A stretch of DNA of 64,000 bases from contig NZ_AP024154.1 of the NCBI RefSeq assembly GCF_015533855.1, positions 5,539,501 to 5,603,500 of the forward strand. Direction: 5' to 3'. Below, piece by piece: positions 45,176 through 53,828 of the stretch (position 1 is its first letter; the number at the start of each line of letters is the position of its first letter). Both the position numbers and the translations under genes were made by a program. The notes under the pieces were generated by a model. The model was not told where the DNA came from. It worked only from the letters and a program-made list of their open reading frames with translations, and ran no database searches. The stretch comes from Echinicola sp. 20G. GTDB lineage: Bacteria > Bacteroidota > Bacteroidia > Cytophagales > Cyclobacteriaceae.

Positions 45176-45222
45176 CTGGTCTCCGCTAATCCCTGTTGCA
45201 AACAAGGACTGGCGGAGACCAG
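45176..45222 (-). terminator. Strong inverted repeat after wzc, probable terminator
   Basis: CTGGTCTCCGC at 45176-45186 and GCGGAGACCAG at 45212-45222 are perfectly complementary 11-base arms, 23 bases after the wzc stop. On the minus strand the stem is followed by TCATTTTAAATA, not a clean T run, so it could also be a 3'-end-stabilising or REP-like element. Confidence 0.6.
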
Positions 45223-45245
45223 CAAATAGAAGCCCATGGCTAAAG

Positions 45246-47663
45246 TTACGCTTTCCCCAATAGCTTTTTCCACCAAGACACTTGTTCTTCTTCGTGGTAA
45301 CCATAGCCACCGCCATAGCCATAGCCATAGCCATAGCTGGCGTTTTTGATATGCACATCGTTAAGTAGGCCATATAGTTTTTTGACCCCTCCCCTTTCAT
45401 GGAGGTCATTAAGCAAGTCCACATTTTCTTTCCTGGAATACTCTTGCCTGAATACAAAAATATTGATATCCGCAAATCGGAAAAGTTCCTTGGTCTCTGA
45501 AACCAAGCCTACAGGTGGGCAGTCCATGATCACAACTTCGTATTGCTCTTTGATCTCCATCATGATTTCATTGAATTTCTCCTGAAGCAAGATCTCCGCA
45601 GGGTTGGGAGGGATAGGCCCTGAGAGCATCACATCCAAGTGTTCCGTCTTGGTTTTTTGCACCACATTTTTCCAAGAGACATCCGAACTTAAACATGTAC
45701 TCACCCCACGGTCGTTAATCAATTTAAAGTCATCCGCAATTTTGGGCTTTCTTAAGTCTAAGCCCATCAATAAGGTCTTTTTGCCTTTTAGGGCAAAGGC
45801 CGAGGCGGTATTGACGGCACAAAAGGTCTTTCCTTCCCCTGAAATGGTAGAGGTAAAGAGGATGGTCATGTACTTTTTATTGGGACTCAAGTAAGTCATA
45901 TCCGCCCTAAGGCTCCTGAAGGATTCCGTTACCGGGGATTTGGGCTTGTCCAAAACAGGATTGGCATAACCATAATTGGCACGACCAATTTTTGCTACTA
46001 CAGGTACTTTCGCCAGCTTTTCCAATTCCTTTACATCTTCTATCTTGACATTAAAGAAGTCCTTGATATAGATAAAAGCTACCGGCACCAAAAAACCCAT
46101 TAATAACCCCAGCAGTAAATTCACTTTGGTTTTTGGAGAAACAGGGAGGTTGCCTGCTTTGGCCCAATCAAGTACCGAATTTTTAGGCGCATTGGAAGCA
46201 CGGGTTATTTCCGCTTCTGCCCGCTTTTCGAGTAGATAAACATAAATATTTTCGTTGATATTGAATTTCCTCTGAATTCCCAAAAGCCTTCTTTCAGTTT
46301 CTGGCAGGGTATTGATCTGTTGGTCAATCTGTCGAATATTGCCTTTGATTTCATCGACTAAGGATTGGGTATTACGAATAGCAGAGTTGACATTTTCCCG
46401 TAAAGCCTTTTTGGTATTCGCTATCTTACTTTTGATTTCTCTCACAGCAGGAGTCTGGTCGGAGAAGTTAGCCGATAGCCTCACCCTTTCAGATTGCAGT
46501 TCTCCCAAATTCATCACCAAAGAGTTTAACAATGGATCTGAAATCCCTATTACCGAGGGAACGACCAAGTCTTCCTCACTGTTATTGTCCAGATAATTCT
46601 GTAGCGTCTGATAGTATTTAAGGTTGATCTCCGTCTGTGACCTTTCTGTTTCAAGTTCCTGCATCCTTTCAAAGATTTGGTTACCTTCTTCACTAAGGTT
46701 AAAGACTTTATTTTGCGTTCTATATTGCTCCAACCTGTCCTCAAAGAAGGTCAAAGAATCCGTAATGCCACTTAGCTGGTTTTCTATAAAACGCACTGTA
46801 TTATCCGAAGTCCGATTCTTTTCATCCAGTTCCCGCTTTAAATAAACCTCCATCAGTTTGTTCAAATAGTCTTCACCTAATCTTCTGACTGGAGTTTCCA
46901 GTTTTAAGCTTAGGATAGAAGCCTCTTTATTGATAGGGGAAACCACCAATTCTGATTTATATTGTTTGGCCAAGGAAGGGGTGTCTTGCAACTGAAAGAA
47001 AAAGCTTTCTCCAGCCATGGCAGAAACATTCTTTACCCTAAACTTAAAATTCCCTCCTTCTATCCACTGATCGTAAGGATAAGTTCCTTCCTTTAGTCCA
47101 ATGACTTCTAAATCTGTCTTGTAAAAAGGATCTGCTGGATTATAGACTTGGAAAGTTTCTTCGATAAAGGACAGTTCAAAAGAACTATTGTCTTTTGCAA
47201 TAAGCCTAAACATTCCTTCTACCATTTGCGGGTGCTTCCAATCTACTTCCACCATCATGGAGTGGGCGCCATACTGCCTAGTCAACCCCAAAAGCCCTTC
47301 CTGGTAAGCTTGTATATTGATATTAAGTCCCTCTACCACCTCCTCTGCAAGGGTATAAGACTTAAGGATGCCAATTTCATTTTCAATATTACTGTTAGAC
47401 TTTAATAGCCCGGAAGTTTCAAACAGGTCAGTCCCCAGATTATTCTCGGCCTCCTTAACCAACACAGTACCTTCCACAGACCATGTCGGGGTACTATATC
47501 GGTTCACAAGAAATGCTGCTATGACACCTAAAATCATTGAAAATAAAATCCAAGGCCAATTCCTAAGATACCTAAATATGATATTCTTAAGGTCAAAAGT
47601 ATTGTCTTGATTAAACTGAAATACGGGAGGTGGTGGTGATTGATTAGATTGAAAGTTACTCAT
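45246..47663 (-). CDS. wzc: Wzc-type polysaccharide co-polymerase and tyrosine autokinase
   Basis: An 805-residue inner-membrane protein. The N-terminal Wzz domain begins after a first helix at about 38-57 (WPWILFSMILGVIAAFLVN), a long periplasmic coiled-coil region contains the GNVR-like ERRLLGIQRKFNINENIYVY, and a second helix lies near 525. The cytoplasmic kinase has Walker A SGEGKT at about 607, Walker A' LLMGLDLRKP at about 630 and Walker B VVIMDCPPVG at about 711. The C-terminus is a tyrosine cluster (YGYGYGYGGGYGYH), the autophosphorylation tail. It controls chain length and export with Wza, encoded three bases upstream. No Wzb-type phosphatase is in the window. Confidence 0.94.
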   Translation of the reverse strand: MSNFQSNQSPPPPVFQFNQDNTFDLKNIIFRYLRNWPWILFSMILGVIAAFLVNRYSTPTWSVEGTVLVKEAENNLGTDLFETSGLLKSNSNIENEIGILKSYTLAEEVVEGLNINIQAYQEGLLGLTRQYGAHSMMVEVDWKHPQMVEGMFRLIAKDNSSFELSFIEETFQVYNPADPFYKTDLEVIGLKEGTYPYDQWIEGGNFKFRVKNVSAMAGESFFFQLQDTPSLAKQYKSELVVSPINKEASILSLKLETPVRRLGEDYLNKLMEVYLKRELDEKNRTSDNTVRFIENQLSGITDSLTFFEDRLEQYRTQNKVFNLSEEGNQIFERMQELETERSQTEINLKYYQTLQNYLDNNSEEDLVVPSVIGISDPLLNSLVMNLGELQSERVRLSANFSDQTPAVREIKSKIANTKKALRENVNSAIRNTQSLVDEIKGNIRQIDQQINTLPETERRLLGIQRKFNINENIYVYLLEKRAEAEITRASNAPKNSVLDWAKAGNLPVSPKTKVNLLLGLLMGFLVPVAFIYIKDFFNVKIEDVKELEKLAKVPVVAKIGRANYGYANPVLDKPKSPVTESFRSLRADMTYLSPNKKYMTILFTSTISGEGKTFCAVNTASAFALKGKKTLLMGLDLRKPKIADDFKLINDRGVSTCLSSDVSWKNVVQKTKTEHLDVMLSGPIPPNPAEILLQEKFNEIMMEIKEQYEVVIMDCPPVGLVSETKELFRFADINIFVFRQEYSRKENVDLLNDLHERGGVKKLYGLLNDVHIKNASYGYGYGYGGGYGYHEEEQVSWWKKLLGKA

Positions 47664-47665
47664 TT

Positions 47666-48478
47666 TTAATTAATTAGATTAAGTACCAAAGCCACGGCCG
47701 TAATTGATGAAATGATCAAAGCCAAAGATTGGGCAGTATTTTCCCCCGCTCCCAATTCCCTCACTTTCATAGGTTCAGCGTATAGCTGGTCATTGGGCTG
47801 GATAAAATAATACGGGGATTGGATGATACTTCTATCATTAAGGTTAATAGTATGCAATTTGGTTCCATCAGGATATTGGCGGATGAGCATGATCTCATCC
47901 CTCTTGGCTACCACAGTCATGTCACCAGCATTGGCAATGGCCTCAAAGATGGTCATTCTATCCTGTAGGATCACATATTTACCTGGTTTTCTAAATTCTC
48001 CAAAAGCAGTATAACGGATCCCCCCCAGCTTTACCCGTACATAAAGCTCTGACGTAACATATGACCTTAAAGCTCTTTCAATGGAAATACGCGCCTCTTC
48101 AAGGGTCATTTCTCCTACATTGATTTTTCCCACTAGAGGTAAACGGATATCACCTTCTTTATCTACTGTATATCCGGTCATATAGTAAATATCTCCCCCT
48201 CCTTGGCCTAAGTTCATTCTATTGGTATAATTTTGGTTATCTGCTTGTCCAAACCCCTTTTCTATCAAATCTTCCGCCGTCAATACTTGCACATCAATGA
48301 TATCATTGTACTGTAAGCGATACTCTGCTATATCATATGAAATCAGGCTATCCTCAGGAATGGACTGTTCCTCATCTTGTAGATAAATGATCTTTTTATT
48401 TGAAATACAAGACGTTGCCAAGGCAATAAAAAGAAGCAAATGCAGTAAAAAAAGGCGTTGATTATACGTTTTCACCAT
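47666..48478 (-). CDS. wza: Wza-type polysaccharide export lipoprotein
   Basis: A 270-residue outer-membrane lipoprotein with lipobox ATSC at Cys24. The Poly_export domain (PF02563) runs from about residue 50 (EYRLQYNDIIDVQVLTAEDL) through GDIRLPLVGKINVGEMTLEE, followed by an SLBB domain (KLGGIRYTAFGEFRKPGKYV) and a C-terminal hydrophobic helix (AQSLALIISSITAVALVLNL). It forms the export channel in the outer membrane and pairs with the kinase encoded three bases downstream. A TATATTTG promoter candidate lies about 104 bases upstream. Confidence 0.93.
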   Translation of the reverse strand: MVKTYNQRLFLLHLLLFIALATSCISNKKIIYLQDEEQSIPEDSLISYDIAEYRLQYNDIIDVQVLTAEDLIEKGFGQADNQNYTNRMNLGQGGGDIYYMTGYTVDKEGDIRLPLVGKINVGEMTLEEARISIERALRSYVTSELYVRVKLGGIRYTAFGEFRKPGKYVILQDRMTIFEAIANAGDMTVVAKRDEIMLIRQYPDGTKLHTINLNDRSIIQSPYYFIQPNDQLYAEPMKVRELGAGENTAQSLALIISSITAVALVLNLIN

Positions 48479-48581
48479 GAAGTCACTTATAAAACTGATT
48501 TTTTTGTAAATATATGAAAGATGCTTACATGAATGACAATGCCCTTATAAAATCTATAAAAAAATACCTGATTTAGGGTAT

Positions 48582-48589
48582 CAAATATA
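48582..48589 (-). promoter_or_regulatory. Candidate -7 element upstream of wza
   Basis: TATATTTG on the minus strand, 104 bases before the wza start, matches TAnnTTTG perfectly. No clear -33 TTG is seen at the usual distance. It would give the wza-wzc pair its own promoter separate from the rest of module 3. Confidence 0.4.
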
Positions 48590-48695
48590 CATATTCCGAA
48601 ATCAATCTCTTTTTAAATAAAAAAGCTCTTTACAGGAATATTAGGGAATTTTTAGGCTCAATATCCACGTTGGGGATAGAAACAAAAAAGTCAAA

Positions 48696-48778
48696 CCAGA
48701 AATAAGGCTTCTCCCCGCAAGCCCTCCGCTGGCTCGCATTTCTGGCGACCCGCGCTCATTTTTCACATAAAAGTGAGC
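48696..48778. repeat. Two hairpins in a GC-rich island
   Basis: CCAGAAAT at 48696-48703 and ATTTCTGG at 48738-48745 are perfect arms around a GC-rich loop; GCTCATTTTT and AAAAGTGAGC at 48753-48778 form a second stem. The order GC-rich stem then AT-rich stem resembles the element at 4593-4702, although the sequences differ. Confidence 0.6.
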
Positions 48779-48947
48779 TACCCAAGGTGGGAAAAAAGTC
48801 TTTCAGCTCAATATCATTATACTATTATGAGGACTATGAAGTAGGGCGCGGTGGCCGATGCAAATCCGGGCCGGCATTTGGCCATGTGGGCGGAATGAAT
48901 GTGCAGAATTCTAGAACGTAAAACTGTAATGAATTTAGAAAAGATTT

Positions 48948-49853
48948 CTATCTAGGTTTTCTGAATTTTTCGATAACTTTAAAATAATCCATAAAAACAC
49001 TATACTGATACAAATTGTAATCAACTATTCCTAAGTATTCCTTTTCAGTCACTTCGTATTTGTCTCTATTTCTATAAGAGAAAGTCTCAGAATGCCACCA
49101 AAAAATCCCTTCAGATTTTCTTCCTTCATATTTAGTTGTAGAAATCAATTCAACAACTTCTTCAAAATATTTTTTTTGAACCAAAGCATTTCCTTTATTA
49201 GCTGCTATTGGTGTTCGATGCCAAATAAATGGATAAACAGGTTTATCATATTTTACTCCCATCTCTAATGATTGAAGTAGTTTGTTCCTTAAATAATTCA
49301 AGTTGCTTTCCTGATATTTCACCAAATTAGGATTATATACATAAAGCGATGGAGCTATAAAATCCTGAATTTCAATAATTGACTCTAGCTTTTTATTTTG
49401 TTTCCTAAACTCTTCAATACTGCCCCAATAAGATAACGTTAAAATATGATAATATCCCCACTTAATTTTAGGGCGTAATTTTTTTGCCAATTTCAATCCA
49501 CAAATAAATTGTCCAATATATGAATCAACCTTTTCATCACTTGTCTGATTCCGAAAAGTTGCAATGGCCTCTCCTTCCCAATCCAATACTGCGAATCCAG
49601 TACTTGATTTATTTGGTATTTGAATTTCAATTTGCTTTTTCAATTTTAAGGTATCCAGCTTTCCTTCAGTTAGAAAAAACTGTTGATAAAATATTTCATA
49701 AACTTCTAAATTGTTTTCCTCAATAAATTTTGATTGTCCTAAAATACCTTCATCCTGCCTTATCAAAAATTTCAGACCGACTTGACAAAAAGCACCTGAA
49801 AAACAAAAGAATAGAAGAAAAATTATCAAAAAAACATTTACCAAATTTCTCAT
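48948..49853 (-). CDS. Secreted GH56/hyaluronidase-like TIM-barrel protein
   Basis: A 301-residue protein with a signal peptide (1-23, cleaved near GAFCQ). The ordered motifs of hyaluronidase-type glycoside hydrolases (GH56) can be followed: GFAVLDWEGEA at residues 86-96 with D91 and E93 in the place of the catalytic DxE, LRPKIKWGYYHI at 126-137, DFIAPSLYVYN at 164-174, RNKLLQSLEMG at 189-199, PVYPFIWHRT at 205-214 and GIFWWHSE at 249-256. The resemblance is remote but collinear. GH56 enzymes hydrolyse hyaluronan or chondroitin; here it may cut the polymer made by module 3. It lies between wza and wzi in the same direction. Confidence 0.6.
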   Translation of the reverse strand: MRNLVNVFLIIFLLFFCFSGAFCQVGLKFLIRQDEGILGQSKFIEENNLEVYEIFYQQFFLTEGKLDTLKLKKQIEIQIPNKSSTGFAVLDWEGEAIATFRNQTSDEKVDSYIGQFICGLKLAKKLRPKIKWGYYHILTLSYWGSIEEFRKQNKKLESIIEIQDFIAPSLYVYNPNLVKYQESNLNYLRNKLLQSLEMGVKYDKPVYPFIWHRTPIAANKGNALVQKKYFEEVVELISTTKYEGRKSEGIFWWHSETFSYRNRDKYEVTEKEYLGIVDYNLYQYSVFMDYFKVIEKFRKPR

Positions 49854-50262
49854 AATAAATATTATTTATTTATACCCACTTTTGCAGAATAGATCATGGG
49901 CGTATCCAAATGTTCGTTTTGGTTATAGTATTGATTATTTCGGTCTACTGACTTTTAGCTAATGTACTGATCATTAGAACAAAATTTCTAAGTGTACTGG
50001 CATCATTCTGATAATAAGAATATCATTAACCCGAAATGATATAATTCATTTAAACTTAAGTTTAGTGTTCAAATTAACTAAGCCCTCATCAATTAATCTA
50101 ATATTAGAATACTTGATTTCACGGTGGAAGTTCCAATTTTTAACGAAAATAAAACAAGCCACCTCAATTTAATGAGATGGCTTGGTATAACTTATTTTCA
50201 TTTGACCTTAGGATTTACGCATTGGGTCATAAGCATTTTAATTTTTACTTTTTCGCTAATTC
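49854..50262. other. Spacer between wzi and the GH56-like gene
   Basis: About 410 AT-rich bases with the wzi terminator at 50148-50184. No credible gene; the plus-strand frame across 50124-50309 overlaps the terminator and the wzi end. No perfect TAnnTTTG was found for the downstream gene. Confidence 0.6.
50148..50184 (-). terminator. Terminator after wzi
   Basis: AAGCCA-C-CTCA and TGAG-A-TGGCTT (one internal mismatch) form a stem; on the minus strand it is followed by GTTTTATTTTCG. It lies about 80 bases after the wzi stop and separates wzi from the GH56-like gene. Confidence 0.8.
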
Positions 50263-51969
50263 TTAGGGTTTCAACAAATAAATCAAATGAGCTTGAGCAA
50301 ATACGCTAAACTTATCCCTTCCCATTGGAAACTCTTCAGTACTATTGTCATCCAATTGCCATTGGTAATTCATCCCATTGATAAACTGGAGACGGGAACT
50401 TAATAAAAACCGATCCCACTGATAATCAAAAAGGAATCCAAAAGAAAGATCCACCCATGGTTGTCTTTCTGACTGAGAACCTAAACCTCTAAAATAGAAA
50501 TCTTGATGATTGGCAAGTCTTTCTAATACTACCCCATATTTATTGAGTCGATCAATCAAAGACACCTCTATGGTTTGAACATTGCTACCCGTACCAGCTC
50601 CAGACCCCAAAGCTTGTCCAAAGTGAGTAAAGCCCCTGACAGCATTATGAGTCTGCCAAGAAGCCCCTCCTCCAAAGCCCGGATATCTCATCCAACGATT
50701 GATAGATTCCTGTTGTTGCAGGATTTCTGCTCTAACCTGAACATATTGATTTGGGTATGGTAAGGAAAACAATTTCTGGAAACCTAACAAATAGGCCCTG
50801 GCATGTTCCGGGTTCATCACAAATTCTCGAGTTGTATAAGCATGGTCTCTCCTACCATACTCAAAATACAGTTCTGCTTTAGCCTTCGAAAAGGAGTACC
50901 TTCCAAAGAACGATACTTGTTGATCCTGTCTTTTGTTATCGTAATCTGCAGAATTTCCATCAGAAAATAATTTATTTTTGACGAAACCTTCAAATATCGG
51001 AAACCAATCGGAGAATGAATCCCCTTTGTCTTTGCTGTACTGTTGAAAGGTACGGTTAACTCCTACAAATAAACCCGGAACCCATTTTGGGTTATAAGAA
51101 ATGGAGAATCCATTCAAATACCTCCAATCTTCCGATAATGGCCTAAAATATTCCTCATTCAATTCCTCCCATTGACTTGGCTCATATCCTGAGGACTGTA
51201 ATTTTCCCAAAAGAATTTGTCCTTCAAATGAACCTAGAAAGGTTTTGGCTGGCTTAGTGGTATTAAAGGTCAAGTGGGAGAAACCAGCAGCATTATTGGA
51301 AAAGATCAAGGCATTAAACTGGCCGGGGCCCCACCATATATTTTCTGTGGAGACTCCCATTTCAAATGAACCATAACTAAGAGTCAATTTAGACTGGCCT
51401 AAACTGAATTTAGAGTAAGGACTACTTCCAAATCGTTCTGGATTATCTCCATAATTCCAAAAAAAATAACGTGCTCTATTTATTCCCTCCGAAAAATCAT
51501 TATGATACCCTTCATAAGGTTTGTTTTGAGCCCAAGTCCACTCAGGCATCAATTGAAAATTAATGAAATGAAATTTTGCTGCTATACCTCCTGAAATCCT
51601 ATTTTGCAAACCCACATTAGGAATCATAGAACCATTGCCCCAACCATAAGGCCTTTCGGTATTAAAAGCCATTGTATTGATTAGAGGTAAATAGCTAATG
51701 TACTTTTGCTGGGTATCATTTGTATCAAATAGATTGGTATTGTCCACTTCGAATAGGCTGTAATCATTATAAACACCACGACCAGAAAAAAAACGAGGAT
51801 GTATCGGACGTAAATTAAAACTGATGGCGGGTTCAAATTCCCCTAACAATTGCTGGCGGCGGATAGCCTCTTCAAAAACCGGAATTCCTGCTGGTAATGT
51901 TTGTGCATTTCCCGATGGAATATTTAGACACCAAACCAGAAAAATTAAAATAATTTGAATGGCCTTCAT
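50263..51969 (-). CDS. Wzi-family capsule assembly outer-membrane protein
   Basis: The start is set at the ATG at 51969, preceded by GAAAGGAAAGAA and opening a clear signal peptide (MKAIQIILIFLVWCLNIPSG, cleaved after GNAQ); the frame extends 17 codons further upstream. The remaining 568 residues show a long N-terminal helical segment then an 18-strand-like barrel, with NIWWGPGQFNALIFSNNAAG and WTWAQNKPYEGYH matching the Wzi capsule-assembly family (PF14052). Wzi proteins anchor capsular polysaccharide at the surface. It lies 13 bases or so after a GT2 gene in the module 3 operon. Confidence 0.87.
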   Translation of the reverse strand: MKAIQIILIFLVWCLNIPSGNAQTLPAGIPVFEEAIRRQQLLGEFEPAISFNLRPIHPRFFSGRGVYNDYSLFEVDNTNLFDTNDTQQKYISYLPLINTMAFNTERPYGWGNGSMIPNVGLQNRISGGIAAKFHFINFQLMPEWTWAQNKPYEGYHNDFSEGINRARYFFWNYGDNPERFGSSPYSKFSLGQSKLTLSYGSFEMGVSTENIWWGPGQFNALIFSNNAAGFSHLTFNTTKPAKTFLGSFEGQILLGKLQSSGYEPSQWEELNEEYFRPLSEDWRYLNGFSISYNPKWVPGLFVGVNRTFQQYSKDKGDSFSDWFPIFEGFVKNKLFSDGNSADYDNKRQDQQVSFFGRYSFSKAKAELYFEYGRRDHAYTTREFVMNPEHARAYLLGFQKLFSLPYPNQYVQVRAEILQQQESINRWMRYPGFGGGASWQTHNAVRGFTHFGQALGSGAGTGSNVQTIEVSLIDRLNKYGVVLERLANHQDFYFRGLGSQSERQPWVDLSFGFLFDYQWDRFLLSSRLQFINGMNYQWQLDDNSTEEFPMGRDKFSVFAQAHLIYLLKP

Positions 51970-52033
51970 TTCTTTCCTTTCACCCCTCATTAAGAATAAA
52001 AACTTTACTGGACAAAACACCTCTCTCTTAAAT

Positions 52034-52780
52034 CTACCTGATAAATTCTAGTATTTTAGTAAAATATCTGGAAGTAAGCATTAAATAGTTTCCATAGATA
52101 CCGTTTTCTTTCAAGGCTCTTTTATTTTCTTTATTGATAATTAGGGTACTTTTTACTGAGGCAGTGCTTGTCCCTCCTGTCCTCATCCTTAAAATGGTTT
52201 CAGGTATATACTTAAAGCTCAGTTTTTCTTTGAATAAAAAACGAATCAACAATTCAAAATCTGCCGCAATTCTATAATCTGTCTTATAATAGCCAAACTT
52301 CTCGAAGTTTCTTTTATAAGTATAAAAAGTAGGGTGGGCGGGCATATAGCCTAATCTAAATTTCCAGGGAGCAAACCTTTTACTAGAATAATGCCTGATG
52401 ACTTTGTTCAAATTTTTTGGTCTAACAAAGTCCACATCACCAAAAACACATTCTGCATTGGATTCCTTCAACCCTTTCACTATACTTGATATGGCATCCT
52501 TGCGATGATAAAAGTCATCGGAATTTATAATTCCTACCACATCTCCCGTGGCCATTTGTATGCCCTTGTTCATTGCATCGTATAGCCCTTTGTCTGATTC
52601 TGAAATCCACTTGGAAATCACCGCTTGATTATCTTTTATAATATCGACAGTTCTATCCTTGGATTTACCATCAATCACTATATACTCTATATTAGGATAA
52701 TCTTGACTTTGTACGCTATCTATAGTGCCTTGAAGGGTTTCTTCAGAATTAAAGGTTACTGTAATTATACTAACATTCAT
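52034..52780 (-). CDS. Family 2 glycosyltransferase (WcaA-like)
   Basis: A 248-residue GT-A enzyme beginning NVSIITVTFNSEETLQGTID, with EYIVIDGKSKDRTVDIIKD, SESDKGLYDAMNKGIQMATG and IINSDDFYH (SDD metal site at about residues 86-88). This small form is typical of colanic-acid WcaA/WcaE-type transferases. The AMNKG motif is highly conserved in the group. It is the last glycosyltransferase before wzi. Donor unknown. Confidence 0.88.
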   Translation of the reverse strand: MNVSIITVTFNSEETLQGTIDSVQSQDYPNIEYIVIDGKSKDRTVDIIKDNQAVISKWISESDKGLYDAMNKGIQMATGDVVGIINSDDFYHRKDAISSIVKGLKESNAECVFGDVDFVRPKNLNKVIRHYSSKRFAPWKFRLGYMPAHPTFYTYKRNFEKFGYYKTDYRIAADFELLIRFLFKEKLSFKYIPETILRMRTGGTSTASVKSTLIINKENKRALKENGIYGNYLMLTSRYFTKILEFIR

Positions 52781-52830
52781 TGCATGACAATTGGTATCTT
52801 TTATTTACTAATCCAAATCATAGGTAACAA

Positions 52831-53736
52831 TTAAGAAAAAAATTTGCGCAATAAAAATGAAAATGAATTTATTGGAGCTAAAAGCAAATGTTTAATCCTA
52901 AAGTATTTCAGTACTACTTTCGAATTATTACTATTAAATAATATGTGTAATATAACTGCATGAGATTGTTTTTTTAGGTAAACATCAATTGAATCTCTCA
53001 CCTGTAAACTATTATACCCAATTGAAGGAAGATATTCTAAAATAAGTAAATAATCATTAAATTTTAAGTTAGATATATTTTTAAATCCTTTATAACTTGC
53101 ATTACCTGGGTTGAACACAACCCAGGGATCTTTACACAAAAATATCTGACCTTTTGTACAGGAGAAAAAAGAATAGAATAAAGGTGCAGAAAGCCAATTA
53201 GACATTGGTTCATTTGATATTTCTAAAAGGTTAGTACGTTTGTATACACATGATGTAATAAATACTAAAGCTCCGTAATTTTCTTTAAATATATTCAAAG
53301 CTACTTGAGTTGAATCCAAATTATCATTGTTTTCTATATGACAGCCTACTTTTCCATTAATAAAATAATTCAGAAATATAAATTCCAAGTCTCCCTTTTC
53401 TCTTATAGTTTGAAGAATAAAAGAAATCACACCATCCTGTAGTTGATCATCATCACTAACAAACCACACATATTCACTTTTTGATAAACTTAACAATAAA
53501 TTAAGATTTCCAATTAACCCAATATTCTCTAAGTTCCTATAGTACTCGAAAAAATCACTTTCAGCACTCATTTGTTTTAGTACTTCTGGAGTTTCATCCT
53601 CTGAAGCATTATCTGAAACTATAAACCTTACATATTTTAATACTTCTCTATTTTGGCTTACTTCGTTCTTGAAGAATGTTAACAGAAGCTTTAAATATCT
53701 CGCTCTATTGAAAGTAGGAATACAAATTGTCAGCAT
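52831..53736 (-). CDS. Family 2 glycosyltransferase
   Basis: A 301-residue GT-A enzyme starting LTICIPTFNRARYLKLLLTF, with VRFIVSDNASEDETPEVLK and EYVWFVSDDDQLQDGVISFI carrying the DDD metal site near residue 96. The middle and C-terminal parts are AT-rich and hydrophobic. It resembles abequosyltransferase-type GT2 enzymes such as RfbV at the N-terminus, which fits the CDP-dideoxyhexose genes in the same cluster, but the match is only general. Confidence 0.83.
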   Translation of the reverse strand: MLTICIPTFNRARYLKLLLTFFKNEVSQNREVLKYVRFIVSDNASEDETPEVLKQMSAESDFFEYYRNLENIGLIGNLNLLLSLSKSEYVWFVSDDDQLQDGVISFILQTIREKGDLEFIFLNYFINGKVGCHIENNDNLDSTQVALNIFKENYGALVFITSCVYKRTNLLEISNEPMSNWLSAPLFYSFFSCTKGQIFLCKDPWVVFNPGNASYKGFKNISNLKFNDYLLILEYLPSIGYNSLQVRDSIDVYLKKQSHAVILHILFNSNNSKVVLKYFRIKHLLLAPINSFSFLLRKFFS

Positions 53737-53828
53737 TAATATTTCTGTTTTATTAATTCTATTGATACAATTATCAAAATATTAGATGATAATTAATTCA
53801 ACATTTTTTAAAAATATTATATTGTAGG

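Larger units (their letters stand above)
48479..48947. other. Noncoding region between the GH56-like gene and wza
   Basis: About 470 bases holding the wza promoter candidate at 48582-48589 and, at 48690-48890, an unusually GC-rich island with two hairpins, described separately. No credible gene. Confidence 0.6.

Noticed and set aside
45246..45475. Frame with repeated Met-Ala near the wzc end
   Set aside because: It is the shadow of the tyrosine-glycine tail of Wzc read in another frame.
50124..50309. 61-codon plus-strand frame with hydrophobic segment
   Set aside because: It runs through the wzi terminator and into the 3' end of wzi on the opposite strand; no sign of a real start or homology.
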